Source: Chloranthus sessilifolius (lineage: Eukaryota; Streptophyta; Magnoliopsida; Chloranthales; Chloranthaceae). From it: a stretch of 64,000 nucleotides of DNA. Position numbers and translations under genes: made by a program. The notes below the pieces were generated by a model. The model did no database searches, was not told the DNA's origin, and saw nothing but the letters and a program-made list of their open reading frames with translations. Positions 10,976 through 22,514 of the stretch are shown piece by piece. The stretch is taken from NCBI GenBank assembly GCA_021018995.1, contig CM037587.1, positions 68,653,604 to 68,717,603 on the forward strand, written 5' to 3'. Every line of letters starts with the position of its first letter. The stretch's first letter is position 1.

Positions 10976-12326
10976 CTTGAAGAATTTACAAAGCTAGCAT
11001 CCAAAATTCGAGATAACTAGAGTCAAATATGATTTCCATTTCCCTCCAAAAGTTCCCTCTCTCTTCCTTCTTCCCCAATTCTCTCCTCAACCAATCATGG
11101 TTGGCTAAACCTCTTCAGTAGCAAGGGTGAGGTTGAGAGCTGTAAATTGAAAGTTTCAGAGGCTATGTAGATGGATTGTATGTTACACAGATTACAGATC
11201 TGAGCACAATAGGATTGCAAGTTGTGTTATTGAAATGTAATTATGGTTTTTAAATGCGATTCTGATCTATATTTCACTTTTTCATATTTGATTTCTCTGG
11301 ATTGGATATTCCTGTGGATGCTTGAGCTTCTAGTCTGGCACCCACAACATTTGTAATAGCTTACCTATTCCAATCAAGATCCTTGAATTGGAACAATTTC
11401 TGGGATGATCTGTGACCATTTGAGTGGACAGATCATAGCCTTAGGACTGCTTCAATTCTCTGGTTGAGAGTGGATTCTTATACCTTGCATCTGAGCTTGT
11501 AGCCAGATGAAGGATTGCTGCAAATCTATCCTATGCACTACCTTGATTCAATTGATTTTCAGTAATGACCAAAATCCCTAGCTTCTGCTCTCCACTTTTG
11601 ATTTTAATCTTTTCTATTCCCTTGAATCTGAGTTTAATTAGTTTTGGATCATTTTACATTTGATTTTTGTAATTTTTAGGAAAGTGACATCTCTTAGAAG
11701 CCTCTCCTCTTTCCTGTTTTGATTTGTTTTAAACTAAGATAGGTTAGAGTGCAAGATCTGTTATAGATCTGGAGATTTACTATATTTTAGAACACATTTC
11801 CCTATGGACATACCCTTACTTATCTCGTAAAGCTTATTGCAATAGCCCTGGTTCTTACAGGACTGCTTGCTTACCTTGGGCCCATACCTCTATACTTTGT
11901 CCTCCTATTTTGACATTTTAACTCTTTAATAATTGTAAGGTAAGCAAGACAACACAGCAGCCTGAATCTGTGGCCTGCTTACATTCCATACTCCCCGATT
12001 AGTGTCTTTAGTGCTTCGGTTTGGGCCTCACAATCTCCGACACCAAATACGCCCTCGCCAGTCAAGAGAAGGTGACTTCTTTTTTACTCATTACGAGGGA
12101 TCGGGTTGTTTACGTTGGTTTTTGTGCCTTCAATAGATCAAGGGGTTACCCTTTGATTCTTCTGAAGCGCTTTAGAGCCTTTGCCACGGAACCTATTTAG
12201 GATACGAGAGCCACCCAAAAAGGGAATTCAAAAGGCCCCGGAATCCTTAAATCTTTTCACTTATAAAAATTCAAATAATCAAATAATCAAAAACCCAGAA
12301 ATAGAGTTTTGTTTGGTGCTAGCACA

Positions 12327-13004
12327 ATGACATCATCGTACCCTCCATCATCCCGCAGGGGAAGGAGGAATCTTTGTGGGCCCCATACGAGGCACTCGTA
12401 CCCGACCCGATACCGAGCCATGTCGTGGGTTGTGGACCAGGCATACGCCGATCCCGACTCATCCCCGCCACATTCTCCAACCTATTCCCATACCGAAGAA
12501 GCTTTCACTTCCATCCCCCTCACCCAATCAACCCTCACCATCACTGGCCCATTCGATGCCCCTATTTTCCCTCCCACCACTTCCCAAAATATCCAAAATA
12601 TGACCTCCCATTCCCCATTATTTTCCCAAGCCATGCCCTCCTCCATGACCATTCCCAACCCATCTCATTTTCCATCAACACACATTCAAAACCCGGCCCC
12701 ATCCTCCACTTTCACTAATATACCCTATTTTTCATCTGCCCGACGTGTACCCAATCCACCTGCTGTTATCCATACCGCATCCGATCCCCCACACATCCCT
12801 CCATTCACCCAGGTCATGCCAATTTTTACCGTAGCCATGACCAGCTTTCCTTTCTCATCCTCCACATCTATGCCCCATACATCTTCCCCATACATGCCTA
12901 ATCCATCCACCAATGCCCCACCTCATTTCTCCAACCCACCTCATATCCCACAACTTACCCGGGTCATGCCTGATATTACTGAGGCTATGCCCAATTTTCC
13001 CTAA
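12327..13004 (+). pseudogene. Element D gag, N-terminal Pro/His/Ser-rich region
   Basis: The frame opens with MTSSYPPSSRRGRRN and has a basic start followed by about 200 residues rich in Pro, Ser, Thr and His. There is no folded domain. In Tat elements the Gag N-terminus before the capsid-like domain is often disordered like this. The frame closes near 13004 and the Pro-rich coding continues in another frame to about 13464, so at least one frameshift is present. The ATG at 12327 follows a leader without upstream ORF. The overlapping ORFs on both strands here are shadows of the low-complexity sequence. Confidence 0.55.
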
Positions 13005-13295
13005 TTTTCCCTCTTCATCCACCCCTTCCATGCCCCTCCAACCCTTAAATACCCCATCTCCATCTGATCCCCCTTCCATGGCCATGATGGAGGAAATGGT
13101 CCAAGCCTACAATAGGTGGAAGGCCTCCCAACATATCCCCTCTCATCCCCACCACACATCCATGGATCTATCCCATACCCTATCAAGCCTTCATGCCTCA
13201 TTCCCCCATGACCCCCATCAACCCCCCATCATCCTCACCATCCAAACCCCCATCACCCACATACCCCAAGGCCCAATGGCCCAAAATCCCATCAT

Positions 13296-13470
13296 CCATA
13301 CCCATAAGGGGCCCATGGCCCAGACCCATTGGACTCATGGCCTAGATCCATCGGGCCCAAACCCACCAAGGGCCCATGGCTCATACCCACTAAGGGCCCA
13401 TGGCCCATACCCATCATGGGATCATGGCCCAGACCCATCAAGGGCCCATGACCCAGATCCATAATGGACC
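13296..13470 (+). repeat. 24-bp tandem repeat within gag
   Basis: Units like AGGGCCCATGGCCCATACCC plus four bases repeat with a 24-base period, which would encode an 8-residue repeat similar to RAHGPYPS. The expansion has probably occurred by slippage in the Pro-rich part of gag. Confidence 0.7.
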
Positions 13471-14179
13471 ATGTCCCAAACCCACTAAGGCCCACTGGGC
13501 CAGACCTATCATGACCAAGACTTTATTGTCCAACCTCCCCAAGGACCCATGGGCTGGATCTTTATAGCCCAACCCTCCTCCAAACCCAAGGCCCTGACCT
13601 GGGAGCCTCACACCCATACCCTTCACAATTCCTCTTAAATTTCACTCACCCACAACCCTCATACCCAGTTCAAACCTATACCTTACATCAACCCCAATTC
13701 ACCCACATCCCTACATCCCAAAGTCAGTTCCAAACTTTCCCCCATGCCCAATGGACTCATCAGGCCCCACCCCAAAATCTTACTTCCTCTCATCCCATCA
13801 CCCAACAAACCTTCCCTCACATTCAATGGACTCACCCAACCCCCATTCAGACCATTCCCATCCAGTCCATGCAACACCAACAAGAGAATCTCTCCCTCAC
13901 TACACCTTATGTAAACCATTAGTATGAAGAGGACAAGATTAGGAATAGTGGTGCTTATGCCGGGGCCTTGGCCATCATTAATCCCCCTCCTATATTTACC
14001 CACCCCTTGGTAGCACAGAGCGAGTCCTGACCGACTACTGAGAAAGTGTCCCCCATGTCCAAGGAATCAGAGCAGTTGAAAGAATAATTAGACAAAATTT
14101 AGAAGCAGCTGTTGAAGATGGGTGGTGCTGAAATTCACACCACAGACTTCTCAGATTTGTGTTTGTTCGCCGAGGTCCC

Positions 14180-14800
14180 CTTGCCTTCAAAATTTAAAAT
14201 GCCAGCTTTTGACAAATATAACGACACCGACAATCCCATAGCACACCTCAAGTCTTATTGTGGGGACAAGTGCTAGTATGAAGGGAATGAAAGACTATTG
14301 ATAAAGATCTTTTAGTAAAGTTTGCCTGGTCCGGCTTTGAGGTGGTTCACGTCCTTAGAACCATCTATGATAAAAACCTGGAATGACTTGATGCATCTAT
14401 TTCAAGAACAGTATGTCTATAATATAGACATTGAACCGTGCAAGTCAGACTTGGCATGTTTGAAGCAGAACCCGAATGAAACCTTTAGCGATTATTTAGG
14501 GCATTGGAGAGCATTGGCAGCTCAGGCTAGAAATAAGATACCTGATGACGAACAAATAGAATTGATTTCTAAGGACACTCTGCCAAAGATCTTAGACTTT
14601 CAAGTGTACCAGCAATAGTCCAGCTTTGCTGATCTAGTATGGAACACCAATGGCTGTGAAGATGCTATCAAGGAAGGTCGCTTGAGCAAAAATATACCCA
14701 GGGGAGCTAGCAGAGTTAGAAGATTTTTTGAGCAGCAGAATAAGAAAAGAATGGGGGCCAATAACAAGAACATTACCAACACCAGGCCCAATAATAATAT
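14180..14800 (+). pseudogene. gag: Element D Gag capsid-like domain (retrotrans_gag)
   Basis: Gag packages the element RNA into particles. The frame reads through FDKYNDTDNPIAHLKSY, then GPALRWFTSLEPSMIKTW, LFQEQYVYNIDIEP and NETFSDYLGHWRALAAQ. These are the typical blocks of the plant retrotransposon gag domain (AxxWFxxL, IxxWxxL, NExxxxYxxRW). In-frame stops are near 14275, 14312-14316 and 14616. Together they mark a dead gene. It lies between the Pro-rich start and the zinc knuckle at about 15049. Confidence 0.8.
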
Positions 14801-14945
14801 AATCCCCTTCCAATTTAAGGCGGCCTAGCCTACACCAGTTAGAACTGAGTCAATGCAAAGAATAGGGAATGGACAGGGGATGCAGATGACTCTAGAGCAG
14901 AGGAGAGCCCGCTACGATTGAGTTTTTACTCCCTTAGGGCAATCT

Positions 14946-15464
14946 TTGAATGTACTTTTACCTTTGCTAATAGAAAAAGGACTAGTTACTGCCCTCCAAC
15001 CACAACCTCCTCCTAATCCAATCTCGAAGAACTATGACCCCAACACTCAATGTAATTTTCATCAGGGTTCGGGTCACCCGACTAATCGCTGCTTCCCATT
15101 GAAGCACGTGATACAAGATTTAATTGATGTCGGGAAAATCATTCCACCTGCACCTTCCCAAGTGAACCAACATGCAAATATACATCAGGTGCCATTACCC
15201 CCACACCCTATCAGAGGAGCAGGTCCTAGACACACCATCGGGACAATAGAGGAATGTGAGGAAGAGTTTGAGTTTGACCCGTCAGACTATATTAGTGATC
15301 GGGGAAGTTATGTGGCACCATTACAAGGAAATTATGAAGAAAGGAGTATTGGGGTGATTGAACCCTTGAATTTGTCAGATTATTTTCCCAACCCAGCACC
15401 CCAAATTGAACCCCTAGATCTTAGGGCCTATTTCCCATCACCCACTCCCGTCAATTATGTGTAA
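14946..15464 (+). pseudogene. gag: Element D Gag nucleocapsid region with CHHC knuckle
   Basis: CNFHQGSGHPTNRC at about 15052-15093 gives C-x2-H-x4-H-x4-C, a variant of the CCHC RNA-binding knuckle that is common in Tat elements. It is followed by PLKHVIQDLIDVG, a usual companion block. An acidic linker (GTIEECEEEFEFDPSDY) and Pro-rich repeats follow. The open part is 172 codons; other frames continue the Pro-rich linker to about 15780. Confidence 0.7.
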
Positions 15465-16028
15465 ATAAATGCATATCAACCATATACTACCACCCCCATT
15501 AGTTACCCAATATCCCATCAAGTCCACCATCCCCCACCATCACCTATAAATTAGCAATGACCCACTCCTACCCCATTACCCTCGGTGCAACCACCTGTAA
15601 ACCTCATCACCCCAACCTGGCCCAATTTTGCCACCCAACCATCTATTACAAAGGTGAACAAAATATTACCCACCCCTCAGGAGCCATCAGTACAAGTGTG
15701 TCAGTTATCGACAGCCACGCCATTTTCGATCTCGGGACCAACTTACAATCCTCATCAGGTCCCGCTGAGTTATGAGTAGACAGATGCCAATGCCGACAAT
15801 AGTAGAGAAGGGGCAATAGACTTTGTCACAAGATCAGGAAAGATTTTGAAGCAACAGGAAGCACTAGCAGCAACACAAACCGAACCAGAGGGAAAGAAAG
15901 ATAGTGTCGTTAATCCCTTTTGAAAAAATGAGTCAAGAACATATACTGGAAACTAGTTGAGAAGGATGCAAGCTCACATCACTGTATGGGATCTATTAAT
16001 GACATCCCCACTCCATTTTTAAGCTTTA

Positions 16029-17171
16029 ATGGGGGCATTAAAGAACGCGCATCTTTCACTTCAGGTGAGCCCAGATGAAGTCGGGCAGATTATTGGTCAA
16101 GTGATGGCTCCAAATGCCATATCATTTTCAGATGATGATTTATCAGATGAGGGAAGTAGTCACTCAAAATCTCTCAACATTACTGTAGAATCAGGTATGG
16201 TGTTAATTGACAATGGGTCTACTCTAAATATATGCCCACTGAGAACCACCACAAAGATCGGGGTAGATCCGTACATGTTGAAACCTACGAGAACCAGTGC
16301 CTGAGGTTTTGATAATACAAGAAGAGAGATAACGGGAGAAGTTTACCTTGAGCTATTGATTGGGCCAATGAGCTTCTCCATATTATTTCAAGTAATGGAT
16401 ATCAAACCTTCATTCAATCTATTTTTAGAACGCCCATGGTTGCATGAGGTTGGAGAGATACCGTCAACACTGCATCAAAAGCTCAAGTTTGTGTCCAGGC
16501 ATAAGATTATCACTGTCATTAGTGAGGGGCACGGTGAGAAGGAAAAAGCCACCAACAGCGTTGAGAAGCTAAAAGTGTTGGATGTGTCGCACACAGCTGA
16601 GAATGTCGACCTCCACAGTTTTGAGTACGAAGTATCAATAGTACTCCCGGAGCCCATGGAGGGCATCATTCTAAAAATCGAAGGTGGAATGGTAGCGGCA
16701 GTAGCCATGCTCCAAAAGTGTGGCTATCAAAGAAGAAAGGGGCTGGGACCCCGGTTACAAGGAAGAAGGGAGCCTGTCACAGCCAAAGGTCAGAAAGTCT
16801 AATTCGGGTTAGGTTACAAGCCCACGGAAGAAGAGGTTCGGGAGGCTAAGGAGAAAGCCAGGGCTAAGGCAGCTGCAAGAGCCAGAGGGATACACTTAGA
16901 AGAGAAGCCTCATCCCAGGCCTCACATCAGGGATTCATTCTTGAGTGTTGGGCTCATGAACATCGATCAGAACGGGGCTATCCAATTAATTCCACACAAG
17001 CCCGCAACGCCTATTCACCCCACCAATCCCTGCATCACCCTTCCCAGCCTGGAAATAGACCTAGCTGTGTTGTCCCTTTTTGAGGTGCGATGCCCTATGT
17101 TCGAACAATCTTCTCCTGTGGTAAATTACCACAAAACTATGCTGACATTTGAGGATAGAATCTCAGACTAA
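16029..17171 (+). pseudogene. Element D aspartic protease followed by a G-patch domain
   Basis: VLIDNGSTLNICPL (about 16201-16242) is the active-site block D-x-G-S of a retropepsin, which cuts the polyprotein. LLIGPMSFSILFQVMDIKPSFNLFLERPWLH (positions only: 16354-16443) matches the second conserved part. Further on, VAAVAMLQKCGY and RKGLGPRLQG (about 16690-16760) form a G-patch, a Gly-rich RNA-binding module also known after retroviral proteases. Stops at about 16302 and 16800 and a weak tail to 17171 show decay. From 17172 to 17706 only a degenerate linker to pol remains. Confidence 0.75.
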
Positions 17172-17706
17172 TCCGAGATCAATATGATGGAAGCTGACTC
17201 CAATGAGCCATAGCAGTCAGCACCTTCACCCAAATAGTTAAAGGGGCAGCCCCTTAGGTACGCAATTGGGCGTCTATGCCCCAAACTCTGGAAGCAGGGA
17301 GTGGCCTAAACTTTGGCACCCATTTCCTAAAAAAAAATTACCTGTAAAAAGTGAGATAAGCCCTTGGCAGGCAATATCGTGTATATATAGGGACCCACTT
17401 TGCCAATGGTCCATTTACGAAGAAAACAAAAATCCCAAAAACATAGAGAAAATACAAAACCCAAAAACATTATCCTTTAAAATTTTGAATAAAATCCCAC
17501 AAAAGGATGCCTTAATTGAAATGCCCATGCCACGTGAAATCGACCCCTTTCCTATAGAAATACAAGAAGAGGTAAGAGTTACAAGTCTGGACGATTTGCC
17601 GACTTGACCGATTTGCCGACTTTGAACATGGCCCTACCCCCATTGTCGAAGAAACTAAAGATATCAATCTGGGACTGAAGAGATTCCCCGAATTACTAAG
17701 ATCGGA

Positions 17707-18660
17707 ATGTCGCTGTCCCCCGAAGAAAGCAAAAACATGATCAATTTCCTTCGGTCATACCAAGACATTTTTGCCTGGTTGTACGAGGACATGCCTGGTT
17801 TAGACACTGATTTGGTTGAGCATGAGTTGTCGTTCTACCCTGATATGAAGCCGATCAAGTAGAAGCTGAGATGTCTTTGACTCGAGTGGATGTTGAAAGT
17901 CAAGGACGAGGTTATTAAGCAGTATGACGCAGGATTTCTCATGGAATCCAAATACCCACATTGGCTAGCCAATATTGTGCCTATACCGAAGAAGGATGGA
18001 AAGGTTCATATGTGTATTGATTTTTGAAACTTAAATAGGGCGAGCCCGAAGGACGATTTCCCGTTGCCGAACATCGACATCTTATTCGATAACACTGCTA
18101 AGCACAGGATGCTTTCATTCATGGACGAATTCTCTTAATTCAATGAAATCAAGATGGCAGAGGCTGACCACGAGAAAATGGCATTTATCACTCCTTGGGG
18201 AACCTTTTGCTACAGAGTCATGCCATTTGAGCTAAAGAATGCTGGAGCAATATACTAGAGAGCTATGACTGTACTATTTCATGACATCATGCACTGAGAA
18301 ATTGAAGTATATGTCGATGACATGATTGCTAAGTCACTGGAGAGAAGTGATCATCTGATGAACCTCCAGAAGCTGTTTGAAAGGCTGAGAAAGAACAGGT
18401 TACGTCTGAACCCGTAGAAGTGCACATTTGGTGCCATGTCAGAAAAGTTGCTAGGATTTATCGTCAGCAGGATAGGTATCGAGGTTGATCCGACCAAGGT
18501 GAAAGCCATCATGAAAATGCCGTCGCTATCTACTGAGAAAGAAGTTAGAGGGTTCTTGGGTAGGATACAGTACATCGGTGTGCAGATAGCTAATGCCTAT
18601 CTGCACACCGATCTTCAAGCTACTGAAAAAGAATTTTCCCATTGAATGGAACGATGATTG
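17707..18660 (+). pseudogene. pol: Element D reverse transcriptase
   Basis: RT copies the element RNA into DNA. The frame from MSLSPEESKNMINFLRSYQD runs about 310 codons without a frameshift. It has DIFAW, NIVPIPKKDGKVHMCIDF, NRASPKDDFPLPNID, the first catalytic Asp in FMDEFS, ITPWGTFCYRVMPF, and the YVDD catalytic box at about 18310 (YVDDMIAKS, typical of Tat), then KCTFGAMSEKLLGF. Seven stops interrupt it. At least five stand where a CAG or CGA codon is expected, as from C-to-T change at methylated CHG/CG sites. RNase H follows directly. Confidence 0.85.
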
Positions 18661-18689
18661 TCAGGCAGCGTTCGATAAAATCAAAAGCT

Positions 18690-19240
18690 ACCTCCTCAAT
18701 CCACCTATTTGGAACCGCCTGAGCCGGGGAGACGACTCTTAATGTATCTCTCCAAGACGGAAGTCTCAATGGGATGTGTCTTAGGGCAGCATGACGAGAT
18801 GGGAAGAAGAGAGCAGGCCATCTACTATCTAAGAAAGAAGTTTATGGATTACGAGATGCGCTATTCTCATCTGGAGAAAGCATGTCTGGCTCTTGTATGG
18901 GCTACTCAGAGGCTCTGCCATTACTTGCTATCCCAAGCTGGTCTACTCCTAGCCCGAATGGATCTATTGAAATACCTGTTCGAGAAGCTGGCTCTCACTA
19001 GGCGGACTACACGTTGGCATCTTTTATTGTCTGAGTTTGACATCACATATGTTACTTCAAAGTTGATCAAGGGGCAGGCACTCGCCGATCATCTTATCGA
19101 CAATCCTTTGCCAGATTATGAACCCTTGAGAATCGAGTTCCCTGATGAAGACATCCTATTCATGACGGAAGATGATACAAAAGAAGGGGAAGAATCATGG
19201 GTAATGCACTTTGACAGGGCAACAAATGCCGAAGGTTAGG
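18690..19240 (+). pseudogene. pol: Element D RNase H (first, Ty3-type)
   Basis: RNase H removes the RNA template during reverse transcription. Recognised blocks are LLMYLSKTEVSMGCVLGQHD, AIYYLRKKFMDYEMRYSHLEK, and DITYVTSKLIKGQALADHL (about 19039-19095), all standard in Ty3/gypsy RNase H. The expected first Asp of the family (usually in a LYLAVSE/ALxxD context) is not conserved. The frame runs open into the linker FPDEDILFMTEDD before the second RNase H. Confidence 0.75.
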
Positions 19241-19565
19241 GAGTTGGCGTCATTCTGATTTTACTGAAAGGATCACATGTGCTGGTTCCTATCAAACTCA
19301 ACTTCCCTTGCACTAATAACATGGCTAAATATGAAGGTTGTGAGCAGGACTGTAGGCAACTCTGGACTTGAATGTAACTCACCTTCGAGTATTCGGTGAT
19401 TGATAGTTGATCATATGCCAGATGAACGATGACTAGAAGATGAAATATGAGAAACTAATCCCCTACCATGAGCACCTTGAGGATCTGATAGCCTAATTCA
19501 AGGATGTCACATTCTCTTATGTCCCAAGGATAAGGAATCGCTTTGCCAACGTGTTAGCAACTTTG
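19190..19565 (+). pseudogene. pol: Element D second, archaeal-type RNase H
   Basis: SWVMHFDRATNAEG, then (after a TAG) GVGVILILLKGSHVLVPIKL and FPCTNNMAKYEG match the WxLxFDGAxN ... GxGVVL ... CTNNxAEYEA pattern of the additional RNase H found in Tat/Ogre elements. The rest (to about 19565) is frameshifted but keeps VPRIRNRFANVLATLAS wording in a shifted frame. Its presence assigns D to the Tat lineage. It sits between the first RNase H and integrase. Confidence 0.75.
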
Positions 19566-19734
19566 GCATCAATGATAGAGATCCCCTACGGTGTTGAGAT
19601 GAAGCCCATCATAATCGAGCAGAGGAATGACCCGGTCTTCTGCCTGTAGATTGAGGAACCCCCAAAGCCTGATGATGAGCCACCTTAGTTCTTAGATATA
19701 AAGAATTTCCTCGAGACACTAACTTTCCTTGAGG

Positions 19735-20938
19735 GTATGTCCAAGACAGACCGACAGGCCATTCAACGTCTAGCGATAGGCTACATCATTTGCGGAGAAT
19801 GCCTTTACAAGAGGTCGTACAACAACATTTTTCTCAGATGCCTTACAGAAAGTGAGGCAATCAACATCATGAAGGAGATCCACGAGGGAGTATGCGGTGC
19901 CCACATCAGAGGTCACATGCTCACCAAGAAAATTCTGCGGCAGGGATACTTTTGGACCACTATGGAATCGGATTGCTGTAAACATGTTCAGAAATGCTAC
20001 AAGTATCAGGAACACTCCAGTCTGATCATGCTCCTGCCTTCGATCTACACTGCATGACCACTCCTGGGCCATTTGCTACCTGGGGCCTTGGCGTCATTGG
20101 TATGATTAATCTGAAGGCCTCAAATGGACATCGGCTCATCCTCATCGCCATCGAGTACTTTACTAAGTGGGTTGAGGCAGTGTCATATGTAAACATCACG
20201 GCCGATCACGCCGAGAAGTTTCTCAAACACAATATTGTGTGCCGATTTAGAGTACCCAAAGATATCATCACGGATAATGGCACAAACTTTGCGAATAAGC
20301 GCATTCGAGCCTTCTGTGAGTAATACAAGATCAAGCACCATTGCTCGTCATCGTATCGGCCACAAACTAATAGGGCCATGGAAGCTGCCAACAAAACTGT
20401 TGTTTGCATCCCTGAGAAAATGGTCGTCACCTATCAAGATTTGAGCGAGATGTTGCCATTTGCATTATGGGCCTATAAAACATCGATCTGTACCGCAATA
20501 GGGGCAACGCCATTCTGCCTTGTCTATGAAACTGAGGCCGTCCTACCTGTAGAAGTTGAAGTACCCTCGCTCTAAATCTTCCTTGAATCGAGTCTACCAG
20601 AAGCAGAAAAAGAGAGATCCCACTTTGATCAACTGAACTTATTGGACAAGAAAGGACTCCTCTCCTTGTGTCATACTCAGGTTTACCAAGGGCGAATCGC
20701 ACGCACTTACAATAAATGTGTCCGCGGTGGAGATTTGAAGGTGGGAGACACTATGCTGAAGATCTTCCCATCCCTCCACGTCAATCCAAGAGGAAAGTTT
20801 AGGCCTGATTGGGAGGGATCGAACGTCATCAAGGAAGTGCTGCCGGGATACGCCATCCGCCTCACAACCATGGACGGAGATCATTTTTCTGAGCCCATCA
20901 ATGCTGGATATGATCTCCGTCTGGACTCAGAAAAATAG
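19735..20938 (+). pseudogene. pol: Element D integrase
   Basis: Integrase inserts the DNA copy into the genome. The N-terminal zinc-binding part is seen as ECLYKRSYNN, HEGVCGAHIRGHMLTKKIL and CCKHVQKCYKYQEH (19797-20020). The core follows as GLGVIGMINLKASNGHRLIL, IEYFTKWVEAV and IITDNGTNFAN (about 20265). The first catalytic Asp, expected as D in WG(I/M)DVIG, is Gly here (WGLGVIG). A C-terminal part with GGDLKVGDTMLKIF and FRPDWEGSNVIKEVLPG lies at 20730-20850. Several frameshifts link the parts. Minus-strand ORFs here are shadows. Confidence 0.8.
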
Positions 20939-22500
20939 ATACATAACTGCTTAAGAGACACCCAAAAAGGCCATCATTCCAAGCACAATAGCCAAAAAGC
21001 ATCCCTAAAAATGATGATATCCTTTGCTACCCCATTTGAGCTTAGGCCTTTCTTTCAATAAACCCCTTCCCTGAAAAAGAAAAAGTATGTACATATACAA
21101 AAATTAGAAGAGGAGAAAATAAAATTACTATCAAAATAAAAAATACAAAAAAGATCAGAAAAGCAAAACGTTAAAAAGAGATTGCCTGAAATAAAACAAA
21201 GAAAAAAGAAAAAGAAAAATCATGGGGCATGTGCAGTGAAAATCCCCCAAGGAGGAAAGTATGTTGTGAAAAACTAAAACCATATCAAGGAAACCTTTTC
21301 TAACCTAGCATACCTTCAAATCCTAACCTGACCCATGGCAAAGCTACACCCTAAAGAATGCCCTCCTTTTAGGTTCACAAGCAGTCATAGTATCTGTCAA
21401 GTCAACACGAACCAAGTTGTGAGACGACACCAGAACCCCATCTAGCCGACTATGATGGAATCGACATCTATGTCGTGGCTTTTGAAAAAAAGAAATAAAA
21501 AGTAAAATAAAAGAAAATACAAGCTTAAAGAAAGATGAATGTGATGAAAACTCGAAAGGGTGCTACGGGTAAAAACAGTGAGCTTGAGCAGACCAGGTGA
21601 AAACGCAAAAGGGCACTTGGGGTATGAGAGTAAAACCCATGGATGTGGTGAAAACCCGAAAGGGCGCCATGGATAAAAAAAGGGCGATAACGGGAACGAC
21701 GAGCCCACCTTGGGCGTTGAGTAAAAAGAGGTTTAAAAGAAAAATAGAAAAAAAAGAGGTTCGAAATGATTAATAAGATTAATGTTTGAGGAACCCTTTT
21801 GGTTACTCTCCCTGTTTCCTTTTTTGGCTGACTGGGCCGCTCATGTTAGTTCAAATTGGGCCCTGACCAAAATTGTCTTTGTGAAATTGCTTAGTCGAAC
21901 GTATGACTCGAGGTATGGAAAAAGGTTTGAATCAATCCGAAGGGATTGACATTTCAGCCTTGGTAAAGCTGCTGAAACTCACCCAGATCCAACCGCTTAA
22001 AAGGGGTTCGACCATGCTCAAAAGGGGACCTGAGATCTCACCCTATGAGTGAGGAATCAAACCAAACAAAAAAGAGAATAAAGGAGAGGGCAGAAAGCCC
22101 CTTTTTTCAAAGATAATAATTTCCCTTTTCCACTTTCATGCCCACACATTGTGCACCTGGGCGGGAATGCCCCTTTTGTCAAAGATAATGATTTCCCGTT
22201 TCCATTTTCGTGCCCAGGTTATGCACATTTCATCTCAAAAAGGGACCCATCAACCAAAAAGAATAAAAAAAGAGAAGTTTTTATAAATATAATAGATTTT
22301 CCTTTTCCATTTACAACAGTACCGCTTACTCCACATCCCAAAAAGTAGTCGGTGTGATGTGTAGCTTTCTTTCTTTCTTTTTTACAAAAACAGAAAAAAA
22401 AAATAAAAACATAAAGAAAATATGTATACCAAAAATGTGTATCTGCAAAGGGGTTTCTTACACCCCTTTTCTGTGCATCTGATCTGTGCAAAAAGATATA
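20939..22500. repeat. Non-coding spacer after integrase with short duplications
   Basis: A purine-rich spacer. GTGATGAAAACTCGAAAGGG (21540) returns as GTGGTGAAAACCCGAAAGGG (21646), a 106-base repeat. CAAAGATAATAATTTCCC near 22108 returns as CAAAGATAATGATTTCCC near 22181, about 73 bases apart. No coding domain was seen on either strand. Confidence 0.6.
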
Positions 22501-22514
22501 TGTGCAGGAGGGAA

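Larger units (their letters stand above)
9663..11954 (+). mobile_element. Solo LTR related to element A (Athila type), inserted in element D
   Basis: It begins TGTTAAGCAGTAAAAAATACC and continues 'ACCATTTTTCACCTCCTAACC ... GGACCCTTGAG', closely matching the start of A's LTR at 36924. Later blocks also match, such as 'GTGGACAG(A/G)(C/T)CATA' and 'GCTTGTAGCCAGATGAAG' (about 11503). It ends near CAAGACAACA, giving TGTT...AACA termini. No gag-pol follows, and the D leader resumes after it. A clean target duplication is not visible, so the ends are good to about 10 bases. Confidence 0.7.

Noticed and set aside
9663..11954. A confirmed target duplication for the solo LTR
   Set aside because: The flanks CAATA and CAGCA do not match; ends are therefore approximate.
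12374..13495. Several overlapping Pro/His- or Gly-rich ORFs on both strands
   Set aside because: Shadows of the low-complexity gag N-terminus in other frames.
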